DNA of 64,000 nt from Brachypterus glaber (lineage: Eukaryota; Arthropoda; Insecta; Coleoptera; Kateretidae), in NCBI GenBank assembly GCA_958510825.1, contig OY294054.1:9588319-9652318 (forward strand). The letters are read 5' to 3'. This document shows positions 11,464-22,980 of this stretch, one piece after another. The notes under the pieces are model-generated. The model was not told the origin of the DNA. It did not search any database and saw only the letters and a list, made by a program, of their open reading frames with translations. A program made the translations under genes and the position numbers. Position 1 is the stretch's first letter. Each line of letters opens with the position of its first letter.

Positions 11464-12551
11464 TATTTAGCGCCAAATTAAAAAAAATTATAGCATATTT
11501 GGAAATACTATAGGACTATTAAACTAGGACGTATAAAGTTCACGGTGTGAGCTTACGAATTATTTTTGTAACTATAAGAGATAACTCTTTGAAATTTACA
11601 AAGCTTATATGAGCCAAAAAAAACCTCAATTTTGATGTAGCCACAAATAGAAAATTCACTTCTGGTCCAGTCGGAAGTTATACCAACTTTGGATTTTTAA
11701 ATGGATCCTTATATATTTGTTTACATTTTTGATTCTCTTTTCATTTATATGTCACAAGTCTATATTTGTTTTAAATATGTCGTCATAAAAAAAAACAACA
11801 TGGTGGTGATGTGACTCTATATCGGAATATTCTAGAAACTTGACATTTTAAATATTTTAGTAAAACTAATACACTTAGAATTTACTGTTTATGTAAAATT
11901 AACTGATTATACTTGCAACTGCGGAGGGTATACTATGAAATTTCAATCATTAAAAATCTTCACGGCTTGTTTGTTTTCTCCTCAGTTAACTCAAACTCTG
12001 TGAAACGCGCGAAGAAAACACTGGAACAAGTTAAATTGAAGACTTTTCAACAAAAACTAGCTGTATGTGTGCAAAAAGTTAATTAAATTTTCCAACAGAA
12101 TGATATTCAACTTAGTTCTGGAAGGAACTAAGAACGAAATGATGTTTTCCCGTCTTAGGAAAAGAAAATAGTACTTATTTACGGTACACTGAGAAAATGA
12201 TCAAAGCTTATTTTATTACGTTTGCCTGTATTATCAAAAATAAAAATGTTGGTATTATTTACTGAACACACTTTAAACTAAAAATATACGTTACTATAAC
12301 GTTGATACACTAACCCAAATTGTACAGTTTTTATTTTAATAGAGCACATAGTGAAAAAAATCAACCACTCTTAACGGAGTTTTACAATTATTTGTAAAAT
12401 CCCAGCATCGATACAAGGAAAATTCCAGTACCAATATACGTAAAATCAGAATTCCGGTACGGATAGTGACAATTTTGTCTTTATTTTTTGAAAGGGGCTC
12501 CAAACAGAGCAGCACATTGTGTCATTTAATATATTTAAGGATGTAGTGTAC
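11464..12551. other. No gene; AT-rich spacer
   Basis: At 11949-11975 a TCTTCACGGCTTGTTTG word matches the end of the element at 29.3-30.2 kb. At 12190-12310 the GGTATTATTTACYGAA word resembles the foldback at 56.6-57.4 kb. These are probably old fragments. No coding sequence. Confidence 0.4.
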
Positions 12552-12710
12552 CGAGGGGTTAATCTCCCGAAATTTCGTGTACAAAGATTACGCAAAGCCA
12601 TAGATTACGTAAGATTACGCAAGATTAAGTAAGATTAGGCAAGATTAAGCAAGATTACGAAAGATTACGCAGAGCTTGTACAATAGATTACGCGGGAGAT
12701 TAACCCCTCG
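12552..12710. mobile_element. MITE with 8-bp target duplication and minisatellite core
   Basis: An exact 18-bp TIR, CGAGGGGTTAATCTCCCG, opens the element and its complement closes it. TAGTGTAC is repeated exactly outside each end (12544-12551 and 12711-12718). An 8-bp duplication points to the hAT or P-like groups. The 159-bp body is mostly a ~10-bp minisatellite with consensus AAGATTACGC (about 12585-12672), so the element has almost no other content. No coding capacity. Confidence 0.9.
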
Positions 12711-12739
12711 TAGTGTACAATACTGACCTTAAACACTAA

Positions 12740-12823
12740 GGCCCGGTTGTACAAACATCGCTTAAATTTGAACAATGGTAAAGAACTCCGCTCAAAGTTA
12801 AACCAGGTTTGTACAACCGGGCC
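12740..12823. mobile_element. 84-bp hairpin MITE with TAA duplication
   Basis: GGCCCGGTTGTACAAAC at the left is the exact complement of GTTTGTACAACCGGGCC at the right, with TAA flanking both ends (12737-12739, 12824-12826). The TWA duplication suggests PIF/Harbinger. It lies only 22 bp from the preceding MITE's duplication. Confidence 0.85.
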
Positions 12824-12826
12824 TAA

Positions 12827-13900
12827 ATGTATAAATAAAAAGTATGTATATCTACAAATAATATTACCGTAACCAAAACAATACAATTTTTTTTCAATTT
12901 ACAATAACGGTTTTTTATGTTTTAATTAAGATATTGGTAGTATCACTTAATTCACGTGTACCGTACAATGTTCTATCCAACAGCTGTTTATTTTCCGGAA
13001 AATATATTTTTTAACATACTGACAAATGACATAAATATCATCGTTTGGACTTTTTGTACATATTTCAATTTTTGGTAGTTTTTTTTTGTTTACTTTTTTT
13101 ACCAAAAAAAACAGTCAATTTATTAAATGGCCGCAGTAAATGGAGATTTATAACGAGGCGCTGGACAGAAGAAAATCGCAATGTTTTTTTTAACCAGATG
13201 TGTTTTTTTTATCTGGTCGTTACTCTTTAAGCTGGTTTAAAGCAGTTTTATGATCAATAAACAGTAATACAACCTAGGTTCTTTAAGTTATTTTTACCCT
13301 GCTCGTTCTGTAAAATATGGCTTATAAATTGCTTAAAACTTGACCTAAACATTGATAAAATAATAATAATATTTGAGGGTTTTGGTGAAATTTCTAAAAA
13401 ATCTTGTAAATTTGTAAAAAACTAAGATTTTTAGTCCAGTGAATAGAGGGGTTTTACGCTACAAAAGGTCCGGTAGTTCTAGATTTTGGGGGGAAATTAT
13501 TATTTTATTGTCAGCAGTATTTTTTTTTGTTATTAATAATATCAAAAAAATCTTCTATTTATTATAAGTAGCTATAATTATGTTGACCTTTTAGTTCTTA
13601 GTCTCCGTTGAAAATTATATCAAACTTAGTTTTAAGTTTATGATGCTAAGTTAGTAACTTAAAGTTACATCGTTTTATTTTGTACTAGTTCATATTTCGT
13701 AATTTATCACACCGCAAAAAACATCCGTACTACATTCGATTTACAACATTATTTGTAAGTTGTAAAATAAGTTATAAATTAAAACTCGTTTTACAACAAT
13801 TTTAAAACCATTTAACTGTTCATCATTTTCGCCCACTAGCTCCAGAAGGGTGGGTACGGGAATTTCCGTACCCTAAAATTTTATTTTGTTATTTATAATA
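12827..13900. other. No gene; AT-rich spacer
   Basis: No repeat with clear ends and no convincing open frame. A frame at 13045-13230 is low-complexity and unlike any family I know. Confidence 0.4.
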
Positions 13901-13945
13901 CAGTAGTGTCGCGGTAATCTGAACCTTCGATAATCCGAATAATGC
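13901..13945 (+). mobile_element. Solitary pogo/Tigger-like terminal repeat
   Basis: CAGTAGTGTCGCGGTAATCT followed by CGATAATCCGAA resembles the CAGT...CTCGATAATCCGAA termini of pogo/Tigger elements, and TA precedes it. No matching right end was found, so it is a fragment at best. Confidence 0.4.
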
Positions 13946-14285
13946 GGTAGCCCCAACAATAAAAATCGGACTACAGAGTACATCTACTCTTTAGTCAGAA
14001 TTATTGAGATTTGATTCAAAATAAATAATAATTTCATATTAAAAAAATGGCGGTCCAACATCTCTTCGCATATAACTGACAGCTGTTTTACGATTGGCAT
14101 GCAGGTTAACCGGCAACTGGTTGCCTACACTGTAGCGCGAAAAAAATCACTTTTCTGCTTGCTGTCATGGTAACGAGCAGAAAAGTAAAATACTAAGAAA
14201 TAGGTTATTTTGAAGTCTGAAAACTTCATTTGTATTTTTAGAAATGTTATTAGATCGTAAAAAAATGTATTTTTTATTCGACTGT

Positions 14286-14656
14286 ATCTTAACTTTTTGT
14301 ATAATAAACCTGTACAAAATTTTTAATTTTTCGGTCTGGGTTGCAAAAGTAAAATAGTCGACGTTGATTGGTTGATTGACATTAAAACTGTTGACATTTG
14401 AACTTTAACCTCAAATTTTTTGTCAAATATACAATTGTATTTATTAATTATACTACAATCGAATACTACTACTATTAATTATACTACAATCGAATAAAAA
14501 ATATTGTATGATACACGGACGAAAACTTTTTTTTAAGCGAGTATATTTAACATGAAATTGATTTCTTTCTCTAAAAAAAAATAAGAACCTTATATACTTT
14601 CGAGTGTGGTCTTCTAATAGATAATTCAGAAAAAAGAAATGATTTTTTAACAGTGA
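14286..14656 (+). repeat. 371-bp tandem duplication, unit 1
   Basis: The unit runs from ATCTTAACTTTTTG to AACAGTGA. As read by eye it is identical to unit 2. Inside it a ~30-bp element, TATTAATTATACTACAATCG, is itself repeated twice. No coding sequence. Confidence 0.9.
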
Positions 14657-15027
14657 ATCTTAACTTTTTGTATAATAAACCTGTACAAAATTTTTAATTT
14701 TTCGGTCTGGGTTGCAAAAGTAAAATAGTCGACGTTGATTGGTTGATTGACATTAAAACTGTTGACATTTGAACTTTAACCTCAAATTTTTTGTCAAATA
14801 TACAATTGTATTTATTAATTATACTACAATCGAATACTACTACTATTAATTATACTACAATCGAATAAAAAATATTGTATGATACACGGACGAAAACTTT
14901 TTTTTAAGCGAGTATATTTAACATGAAATTGATTTCTTTCTCTAAAAAAAAATAAGAACCTTATATACTTTCGAGTGTGGTCTTCTAATAGATAATTCAG
15001 AAAAAAGAAATGATTTTTTAACAGTGA
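14657..15027 (+). repeat. 371-bp tandem duplication, unit 2
   Basis: A head-to-tail copy of 14286-14656 with no difference that I can find. It is either a very recent duplication or an assembly artefact. Confidence 0.9.
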
Positions 15028-15131
15028 AAATTCAATTAAATGCTTTCAGCTTTCATTTGTACAGAGAAACTGTGATAAAAAAAGTTTACAAGAAGAAAAT
15101 TTTATCTTTGATTTTATGTTTTGGTCAAATA

Positions 15132-15532
15132 ACACCGGCACACAAAAAAATCTCGTTGCGGCAGACCAGACTAGTCAATTCTTACGTATTTTGGGTCGTT
15201 GAATCTGAATCCGAGGCAAGAATGTAAAAGTTACCGTTCAAAATGGCGGATTAGATTTTTTAAAGTTGCTCGAATTTGCTTGAAACTTGGTACTCCGGGG
15301 TTTTTGAGGTCGCTGATTACGAATCTGGTGCCAGTTTTTCAAAATTTAAAATGGCGGATCCAATATGGCGGATTAGATTTTTTAAAGTTGCTCGGATTTG
15401 CTTGAAACTTGGTACTCGGGGGTTTTTGGGGTCGCTAATTACGAATCTGTTGCCAAAATTCAAAATGGCGGATCCAATATGGCGGATTAGATTTTCTGCC
15501 GCACTCGAGACTGTTTTTTTGTGTGCCGGTGT
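15132..15532 (+). mobile_element. TIR element carrying ~120-bp minisatellite
   Basis: ACACCGGCACACAAAAAAA opens the element and its complement TTTTTTTGTGTGCCGGTGT closes it. CTCG and GYGGCAGA words are also mirrored just inside. The interior is a tandem array with units starting GGCGGATTAGATTTT at 15245, 15367 and 15481 (122 and 114 bp). Each contains TGAAACTTGGTACTC, GGTCGCTRATTACGAATCT and AATGGCGGATCCAATAT. Short frames across the array are periodic accidents. Confidence 0.75.
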
Positions 15533-15879
15533 AATCCGAATTTATTTTTATGCATTTTAGTTCTACGAAGAGTGCCGTAATCGCACATAATAACTTAATA
15601 ACGTAATTATTCTACTCGCACAATTAACATTTTGGATATGGTATAATTATTGCAATTAACCTTAGAATTGAAGCGTTTCTGGAAAAAAATATGAAATTTT
15701 TACTTGAAAACAGAAATAATTATTTTAATTTGTACACACAGAGCAATTTTCAAGTATTTACACACAGAAAAATGTTGTCTTGAATCAAGAGTATTGTGAT
15801 TTGTATATAACGAAGGGAATATATTCTCCTTTAATGCCTATCATATTCTTGTCCTTTCATATTAGAGAATAAAAAGTCC

Positions 15880-15921
15880 AAAATTATCAAAATTTGCGTT
15901 ACGTAATACTTGAATGTTCCC
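15880..15921 (-). mobile_element. Solitary end of the GGGAACGTTCAAG MITE family
   Basis: TTGCGTTACGTAATACTTGA and TGTTCCC match the right end of the elements at 37.0 and 38.2 kb, and TTA follows at 15922-15924. No partner end is close by. Confidence 0.6.
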
Positions 15922-16089
15922 TTAAAAAAGTTTGTTTTGTTTTCAAAAAATATCCTTTTTCTCGAAAAAAGAAATATCTTTAAGAAAAAATGTGTTTTTT
16001 TTTTCATTTCTTTTTGTCTTTTAAGTAACTTACTATGAAATAATAACGTCGCAACGCATCGACATAAAAGTACAGTTGGTGAAATATAA

Positions 16090-16304
16090 AGTCGTATTAA
16101 AGTTGTAAGCAACTTGCAAAACAACTTTACACTACGATATTTCAAGACCGCTTTTACACAGACTTAAAATTTGGAATAAATATTTTTTAAGTAGTAATAT
16201 TTTTTTTTTCAAATTTCAAGTTTCTATGTCAAAACGTTCTCAAAATAGCATAGTGTAGAGTCTTTTTGCAAGTCGCTTACGACTTTAATAGGACTATAGT
16301 TTAA
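16090..16304. mobile_element. Hairpin MITE, copy 1
   Basis: The left arm (GTCGTATTAAAGTTGTAAGC ... CTACGATATTTCAAGA) is complemented by the right arm ending CGCTTACGACTTTAATAGGAC. Arms are ~85 bp and imperfect. A related, 5'-shortened copy lies at 21731-21910. Confidence 0.7.
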
Positions 16305-17722
16305 GGTATTTACTTTAAAATTTTAATTTTTGCGAGACCCCGGTAAATAAATACCTCGATCCGAGATATGTTAATACATAAAAAACAATTTTATATATAT
16401 TTTAAATTAAATTAAATTTTATAATAATTATTGTATAAATAAAATTGTAGTTTAATCTGAAAAATATAATTTTCACTTTAAAATAAAAAAAAAAACTAGA
16501 AATCAGTTTTTCATCATTTATTTTCATAATTTTGCATTTTTCTAAACAAAAATATGTTTGCATTTAGCCCCAAACTCCCTATTAAAACGATATTATTCTA
16601 TATAATTTTTAAACTAAAATATTGTAACCACCTTGTAGCAAAAACTCATTTCAAAATTTCAAATCAGGAAGGCGTGTTATTTAAATTTATAAGTCTGGAT
16701 TTGAACCATCTGGTATGTACGAGGAATATTTTCACTCGGTTCTATTTTTCGGTAAAACCATAAAACTAGCCATAAATATTTTAATCTGTTTTAAGATTTT
16801 ATTTCTAGGTACAGGTTACCTACAATTTATGTTACAAGCTTTAAAGTTATACAAGTTAACATAATGTTGCCTAAATTTTACACAATTTTAGTTAATTCAT
16901 TTTTAATAAATGTTTTCAGGCTCGGACTGGACAAATTTAACAACAAACTTAGTTTAGGTATTTATTTATTTCAATAATTTAGCCACCCATTTAACTAGTA
17001 TTAATTTTGTGATATCCTATGCTAAAATTATTAAAAATTATACTTTTAGATCAAAATCTACAAAAAAAAGATATTTTAACCATTTATATATATTTATAAC
17101 CGGGCCTGTATACCTAAAAGTGATTATAATTATTGCCTTTCTTATGATTTTTTGTTCATCCGTCAACGGACAGCAGTCCAATACGTTAGGCAACATAAAT
17201 TTAGGTCTTTAATACCAACCCAAAAAGAAAATTCCCTAATAATATTATATTTGGATTTTATTACAGTGCAAAAAAAAATGTGCATTATATGAAAAATTAT
17301 TAAAGAATACATAAAACAGCTTATTAAATACAAAAAACAAGTACAAAATCTTTACACACAACGGGGTGTTTATTATCAATGACTGTCAAATTAAGGAGTA
17401 GGTCATAAGTTCAATAGGAAACTTTAGACCTACTGTACACATAGCTGTGTAAAAATTAAAAAAAAAACAGCTTTTACTTAAAAAAACAAATATCTTACCT
17501 TAATGTAATTTAAAATATAATCCAAAATGTTATTTTTACCTAAAATATGCATAATTTTATTTTAAAACAATAATAATTATACTTTTATCTCTTTCTGTAG
17601 AACTTCTCTCTTTATCTAATAGACGGCAGTCCATTCTTCTAAAGACCGTAACTGCTCGAAAAATGTATATATTTTCATGAAATTTGAGTCGTATATTCTA
17701 GACTATATGAAGATTAAGCCTA
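16305..17722. other. No gene; AT-rich spacer
   Basis: At 16557-16600 the CATTTAGCCC.AAACTC word matches the end of the repeat near 45.03 kb and is probably a truncated copy. Short frames at 16554 and 17009 are not recognisable. Confidence 0.4.
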
Positions 17723-18780
17723 CACTGTAAAAAATTGTGGTAAAATTAGAGAGTAAGAAGCCGTGAAGATATGTAATGCTACGCATCCCATTATATATTA
17801 TACGTAAAAAAAATGTTTAAAAAAAGATTTTTCTTGAAAAAAGAAAGAAATTTGAAAAAAAAAACGAAATTTTCAAAATTTTTCAATTTTGTTGTTTAAT
17901 TTTCTTTTTGCAAAAAACAAAAAAATAAAAAAATAAATGGAAATGATAGTTTTTCTTATTTTTGAAAAAAGTTTAACCCCCATATTTTTTTTGTTTTTGG
18001 GGGGACTACTTTCAAAATTGGTAGAATTGATCCTTATAATAAAAGTATTTTTTCCTGAAAAAGTTACGTTAATCGGAATTTTTTTCAGCGTTTTTCGATT
18101 TTTTTAATAGTTTAACATCCCATAACTTGTTTGTTTTTGTGGGGATTACTTTCAAAAGCAATATGGATCTTCCCATCGTAGAACTTGATTTTTCCTGAAC
18201 ATTTTAAGCCGATAGACTTATTCGTTCTTGAGTTATCGTGCACACAAAAACGTGACATCAGACGGACGGACAGACGGAAATTTAAAAAAAAGGTTGCTTA
18301 TTTTTTCTTGAAACAAATTTATATCCAAGAATCTTTTGTCTAGGACGATTTTTGAAAATTTTTGAAATTTCGAAACTACCGTATAATATTATTCTAGCGA
18401 ACTCGTACGACTACACAGATATTTTTACTGTTTTAAATGAATCTTTTTTACCCTTTACGATTAAAAAAGTAATATTAAAGTTTTATCCTAAAATTAAGTT
18501 TTAAAATACAAAATATAAGTAATATTATTTTTTTAAACCCTTTAAATTCACGACGACAACGCCATATTAGTTTTATCTTAAATAAAGTTTTAAAATCACA
18601 ATATTACTTTAAAATTACGGTATAAAATTGGGCAAAACTTTGGGCAGTTTTAAAATTTAAGTTAAACCAAAAATGTAATGTTACTGTAAAATTCTAGTTT
18701 TACAAATTCTTTTAAAATTCTGGTACCGAGCCGGTAATTGAATTGCGGGTTTTCGGTTACCTGAAACATTTTTTACAGTG
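17723..18780. mobile_element. TA-flanked TIR element, CACTGTAAAAAAT ends
   Basis: CACTGTAAAAAATTGTGG at the left faces ACATTTTTTACAGTG at the right, with TA on each side. The interior from about 17756 to 18300 is homologous to 31370-31900 and 32700-33240 (shared GTTTAACCCCCATA, GGCGATTACTTT-like, TGAGTTATCGTG and ACGGACGGACA words). A second repeat is therefore nested here. No transposase is visible. Confidence 0.6.
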
Positions 18781-18919
18781 TATTAAAAATTAATAACATC
18801 AATTAGTAATTTATATGCCGAAATCTTAAATTTTACTAGTGTTCGTTCATATTATAGGGGACCACGGGCTTATATTAACTTCCAAATCATTTCATACATG
18901 CCTTGATCCAGTAATTTTT

Positions 18920-19171
18920 ACATTGAAAAAAAGGATTTTTTGAACCAAGAACACGTGTCTTTCGATATCACTTGTTTCAAGGCTAGAATTTCTTTGAACC
19001 AAAGTCAATGTTCTTGAATCAAGAGAGCAAACTTTATTAAAATACCCATGCTTTTAATTCAAGGACATTGACTTTGGTTCAAAAAAATGCTAGCCTTAAA
19101 ACAATAGAATTTGGCTTTGAAAATATCGAAAGACACGTATCCTTGGTTCAAGGAATCCTTTTTTTCTGTGT
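18920..19171. mobile_element. Hairpin MITE (~250 bp)
   Basis: CATTGAAAAAAAGGATTTTT and GAACACGTGTCTTTCGATAT at the left are mirrored by ATATCGAAAGACACGTATCC and AATCCTTTTTTTCTGTG at the right. Arms exceed 100 bp. TTGAACCAA words recur in both arms. Confidence 0.75.
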
Positions 19172-19221
19172 ACCGTTATGACATAAACATTCACATTTAT
19201 GACAATGACCTAAGTTAATTA

Positions 19222-20149
19222 TAGAGGAAGGGTAGCAAATGTGGGCTAGGTCTTGTAATATGGGCTAGGTGGGCTTCTCAGCTATCCGATGCAGTTCTCT
19301 GCATCCGACTATCGCAAATCGTAAATGGCGAAGTTAAACTTCCACAGTAAAGATTCATTAATTAATTCATACATTCGTTGACGTTTGAGAATTTATTTTA
19401 ATTTTCCGTCCTTTTCAACAAGCCACAGAACTTTTTTAGGTAAGTTTATAAATTCCGTTACCTGATAGATAACAACGTTTTCAAAACCTTTTCTGCAACA
19501 AATTAAAGCCACATAATCGGGATTTGATGTGTGCTTATTAGTTTTCTTCTAATTACTGAGTTTTAGACATAACCTCTTTTGTTGTATACACCGAGTATTT
19601 TTGCAATATGGGCCATCCCTGTGTTTCTATTATGGGCTATATAGAACTATGTATTTAAGCCTAGAATTTTTCTATGAGGCCAAAAAAAGATCAGCAACAG
19701 CCAAGAATAGAAGAAAATGGAACGAGGGCGATATGGAACGCGCTATAATAGCGATGAGGCAGTACGAGATGGGTACCTTCAAAGCTTTAAAAATGTTTAA
19801 TATACCACGTTCCATATTAGGAGTTATTTGATTTATTATTTCATTTTAGATATAACTTTTATACTTTTAACTTATTGCGACCAATAAGATTGATTGCCAC
19901 TTCAAATCTAATATGTATTACACAATTTTGGCGGCAGCCCATATTTAGGGCCAATTTCAAATCGACACAAAAGTGCACCTTCTCACTATTTACGAAATAA
20001 TGAATTTATTATTTGTTTTAATCAATATGAATTTATAACAGGTTGTGACTAATTAATATAGCTATCGTTTGGACTTGGAACTAAACTTTTATTTATTTTT
20101 TTTACAAGAAAAAATAAAATGGGTAGCCCATATTTGCTTCCTTTCCTCT
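19222..20149 (+). mobile_element. Non-autonomous pogo-like element carrying an HTH exon
   Basis: The left end GAGGAAGGGTAGCAAATGTG, continuing GGCTA, matches the complement of the right end TAGCCCATATTTGCTTCCTT, continuing TCCTC. The word ATATGGGC or its complement recurs near both ends and in the interior (about 19257, 19605, 19630, 19935 and 20125), as expected for transposase-binding repeats. It carries only the DNA-binding part of a transposase (19601-19831). No clear target duplication. Confidence 0.65.
19601..19831 (+). pseudogene. pogo/jerky-type transposase HTH_psq remnant
   Basis: The informative part, about 19680-19820, reads KKRSATAKNRRKWNEGDMER, then roughly twenty residues ending KALKMFNIPRSIL. 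This is the pipsqueak-type helix-turn-helix found at the N-terminus of pogo/Tigger/jerky transposases and related domesticated proteins: the W-x-E-x-D-M-x-x-A-I core, an A/M-x-x-F-x-I/V-P-R-S turn, and spacing typical of the family. The frame stops right after the domain, and no CENPB-type second HTH or DDE domain follows. The first ~20 residues have no family match and the true start is unknown. A spliced exon is possible, but no good GT donor is evident. I infer a dead transposon exon, since it lies between terminal repeats. Confidence 0.6.
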
Positions 20150-20897
20150 TGAAACAAGAAAACTTGATGTGGAGGCTTTTAAAAGTTAGTACTCAGTAAT
20201 AAATCTATATTACTAACTTTAGGATGCCTTTACGTATTTATTGCTTAAAAGTTATTCCTAATATAATAATTATAAATGGTTTAAATATTTTTAAGTTTGT
20301 CCTTTTTCATATTTTTTGAATTTTATTGTTTTTGGTATCTAAAAACTTAAAAAAATTATGTAAGTACTATTAGTAGGTACGAGGCTTATATATATTTTTT
20401 ATTGTTTATAACAGGCATAATAAACTATTATTGTTTATAACGGATTTCGTACAATAATATGCGTAAATTTACACCGTAAACTATGTTAACTAAATATGAT
20501 TAAATCATGTCAAATAGCTTATTAAATTAAAAATAAAATAAATATAATAATTATATTTATGACCAACAACATTTTCATAATGTGAAAACTAAAGGTATGT
20601 ACAAGTGTCAAATATTATTTGATAATAAATATTTATAATAGTCAGGCCCGCACTGGGCCAATTTGGCCACAGCGGCAATTTTATAGGAGCGCTGCATGCG
20701 CTGACCGTTTTTCAATATGTTATTTTAAATAAAAAACATTTTTTTTACAAAAAAACACCAAACAGACGCCAAACCAACGTTAACGTAAACCAAGGCCCGC
20801 TCATTAAAAAAAAAGTCCAAACCAAGAAAAAACCAAAACAAACTCCTGCACAGAGAGCTGCAATTAGGCGCTTGTCCATTTTATAATTTGGCCACCA
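20150..20897. other. No gene; spacer with hAT-like end
   Basis: At about 20643 CAGGCCCGCACTGGGCCAAT looks like a hAT-style terminus (CAGGSCCG...). TTGGCC recurs at ~20888 just before the hairpin-pair insertion. The minus frame at 20745-20930 is hydrophobic but unrecognised and crosses a repeat boundary. Confidence 0.4.
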
Positions 20898-21297
20898 ATG
20901 GAGCTCTCTACAACTAGAATTATGAAACAAAAGACGTCTACCCTATCTCTATCTCATTTGTGCTACACTTTCCAGCCAACCAAATAAATACTGTATTTGT
21001 TTTTCATACAACAAATACAGTATTTATTTGGTTGGTCGGAAAGTGTAGCAGTGAGCTGCACGTACGAACATAGCTAATGTGAATCTGTAGAATAAGATAA
21101 TTCTACTAAAATTTAGATGGCGCCAGTAATTTCTTTAATAATGCACTTTTCGCCCGGCCAAGTAAATATTGTATTTGTTCAACAAAGAACAAATACAGAA
21201 TTTGTTTGGTTGGGTGGAAGTGGGAGTGTATGTATGTCTTCTATCCTTTTTGGGTAGAACTTTTGTCCCTGTCTAATCTAATGGGAGAATTCTCCAT
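20898..21297 (+). mobile_element. Hairpin-pair repeat family, copy 2
   Basis: A 400-bp copy with ends ATGGAGCTCTC and GAATTCTCCAT. Stem-loops lie at 20961-21050 and about 21144-21221. It is collinear with copy 1, except that copy 1 has an extra GAATAATATAG-type stretch before hairpin 2. The arms stay base-paired in each copy. Confidence 0.85.
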
Positions 21298-21730
21298 TAA
21301 AGTGTGATTTTGATCACTTTGAGCACGTCTGTAAGGAAGGTGGTTAGCGCGTACAATTAAATTTAGTGATTATGCTACAGTTATTAAAAATAAACACTAA
21401 ACAAACTAAGAAACTGACCAATGAAATGAATTATTTGACATCCTGTTCTTGGTTTAGTGTTTATGACTGGATAAATCAACCTTTACTAATTTTACTAATT
21501 TTAATTTTTCCTTAAAATCCTATACCTAAAATTAAATCTGTTTAACTACAACACATTTATTTATCTAAGGTAATGTTTAAATATAGACGGCCAGACTTTT
21601 CAACTGGGTGGTATAGAGGAATATCTAGTCAATACTAGTGACCCCAGATAAAATTTTGATGTTTTTTTTTTATTTTAATTGAAAATATTACACTTATTAT
21701 GGTTTTGTGAATTAAAAATTCAATGGTAAA

Positions 21731-21910
21731 GGTCCCTTGTAAAACAACAAAAACTACGATATTTTAAGAATGCTTTTACACAAAGACATCAAATTTGGAA
21801 CAAACATTTTCTAAGTAGTAGAACAAATTTGTTCCAAATTTCAAGTCTCTATTTCAAAGCGTTCATAAAATATCGTTGTTTTGCAAGCGACCTGCACCAT
21901 TAATACGACT
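21731..21910. mobile_element. Hairpin MITE, copy 2
   Basis: AAACAACAAAAACTACGATA at the left faces AAATATCGTTGTTTTGCAAG at the right, with a central AAATTTGGAACAA/TTGTTCCAAATTT pair. It is the same family as 16090-16304. Confidence 0.65.
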
Positions 21911-21963
21911 AGGTTATCTTTATAAGTTATAGGTTATATCTGTAAGTTATAAATTATGATATA

Positions 21964-22980
21964 CCGGGTGTTCCCCTTAACTTCTGTATTTGTAAAGATA
22001 ATTTTTTTTAATTTGGTACCTATACTTTACTTAAGGAACCTCAACTTTTGACATAAAATAACATTTGGATATTACCGGTTTTACCGGAAGTGCTCACAAA
22101 TTTCACATTTTAAGTGCGACATCTAAATGTCTCACATTTTTGGAATCTGTACACATTTTTGAAAACACTAATAAGTGACATTTCAAATGTCAAATTTAAT
22201 TTAAATTTTGTTTTAATTTTTAAACTAGGTGCGCCATGACATCTTAAATAAAGTCTAAACTAACTCTAAAATAAACTCTTAACTTGTGTAATTCTTTAAA
22301 TTAGGAGGTTTTAAGTGATTCTTGAATTTGGTACCCATGTACACCCATGGTACCATGGTACCATTTAAAAGTGCAAGAAGTATGGAAAAAATCTAAGCTC
22401 TAAATTTTTATACAAGTGTAATAATACCTTTTTTTTTTCGTTTTGACTACAATTTAAATTTTTAATTAAAAATTAAAATTGGAATTATTCGACTTGTATA
22501 AAAAGTAAGGGCATGGATCGTTTACATATTTCTTGCACATATAAATGGTACCATGGGTGTACCTGGGTACCAAATTCAAGAATCGCTTAAAACCTCCTAA
22601 TTTAAAGAATTATACAAGTTAAGGGAAAAATATTTTTTTTTAGGATTTCTGGCATCCATTAGAGTTTAATAAAGATGTCATGGCACACCTAGTTAAAAAA
22701 ATTAAAGCAAAATTAAAATAAAATTTGAAATTTGAAATGCCACCTATGTAGTATCAATGTTTTCAGAAAAGTGTACAGATTACAAAAATGTAAGGCATTT
22801 AGATGTCGCACTTAAATTGTGAAAGTTGTCAGCACTTCCGGTAAAACCGGAAGTAGCAAATAGTTGTTTTATATGTCAAAAATTGAGGTTCCTCAAGTAC
22901 ATTATAGGTAACCAATTTCAAAATTTTGTCTTTACAAATACAGAAGTTAAGGGGGTGTACATTGGATCTGTGACACCCGG
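21964..22980. mobile_element. TA-flanked foldback element (~1.0 kb)
   Basis: CCGGGTGTTCCCCTTAACTT at the left is mirrored at the right by AAGTTAAGGGGGTGT and a final GACACCCGG, with TA outside each end. Arms extend ~400 bp: ACCGGAAGTGCTCAC, TTAAGTGCGACATCTA, TAATTTAAAG and GGTACCATGG words are all mirrored. A ~17-bp insertion (about 22958-22974) separates the two halves of the right terminus. Short frames in the arms are not genes. Confidence 0.75.

Noticed and set aside
16680..16700. Pol III B-box (GGTTCAAATCC on the minus strand)
   Set aside because: No A box, cloverleaf or SINE body surrounds it.
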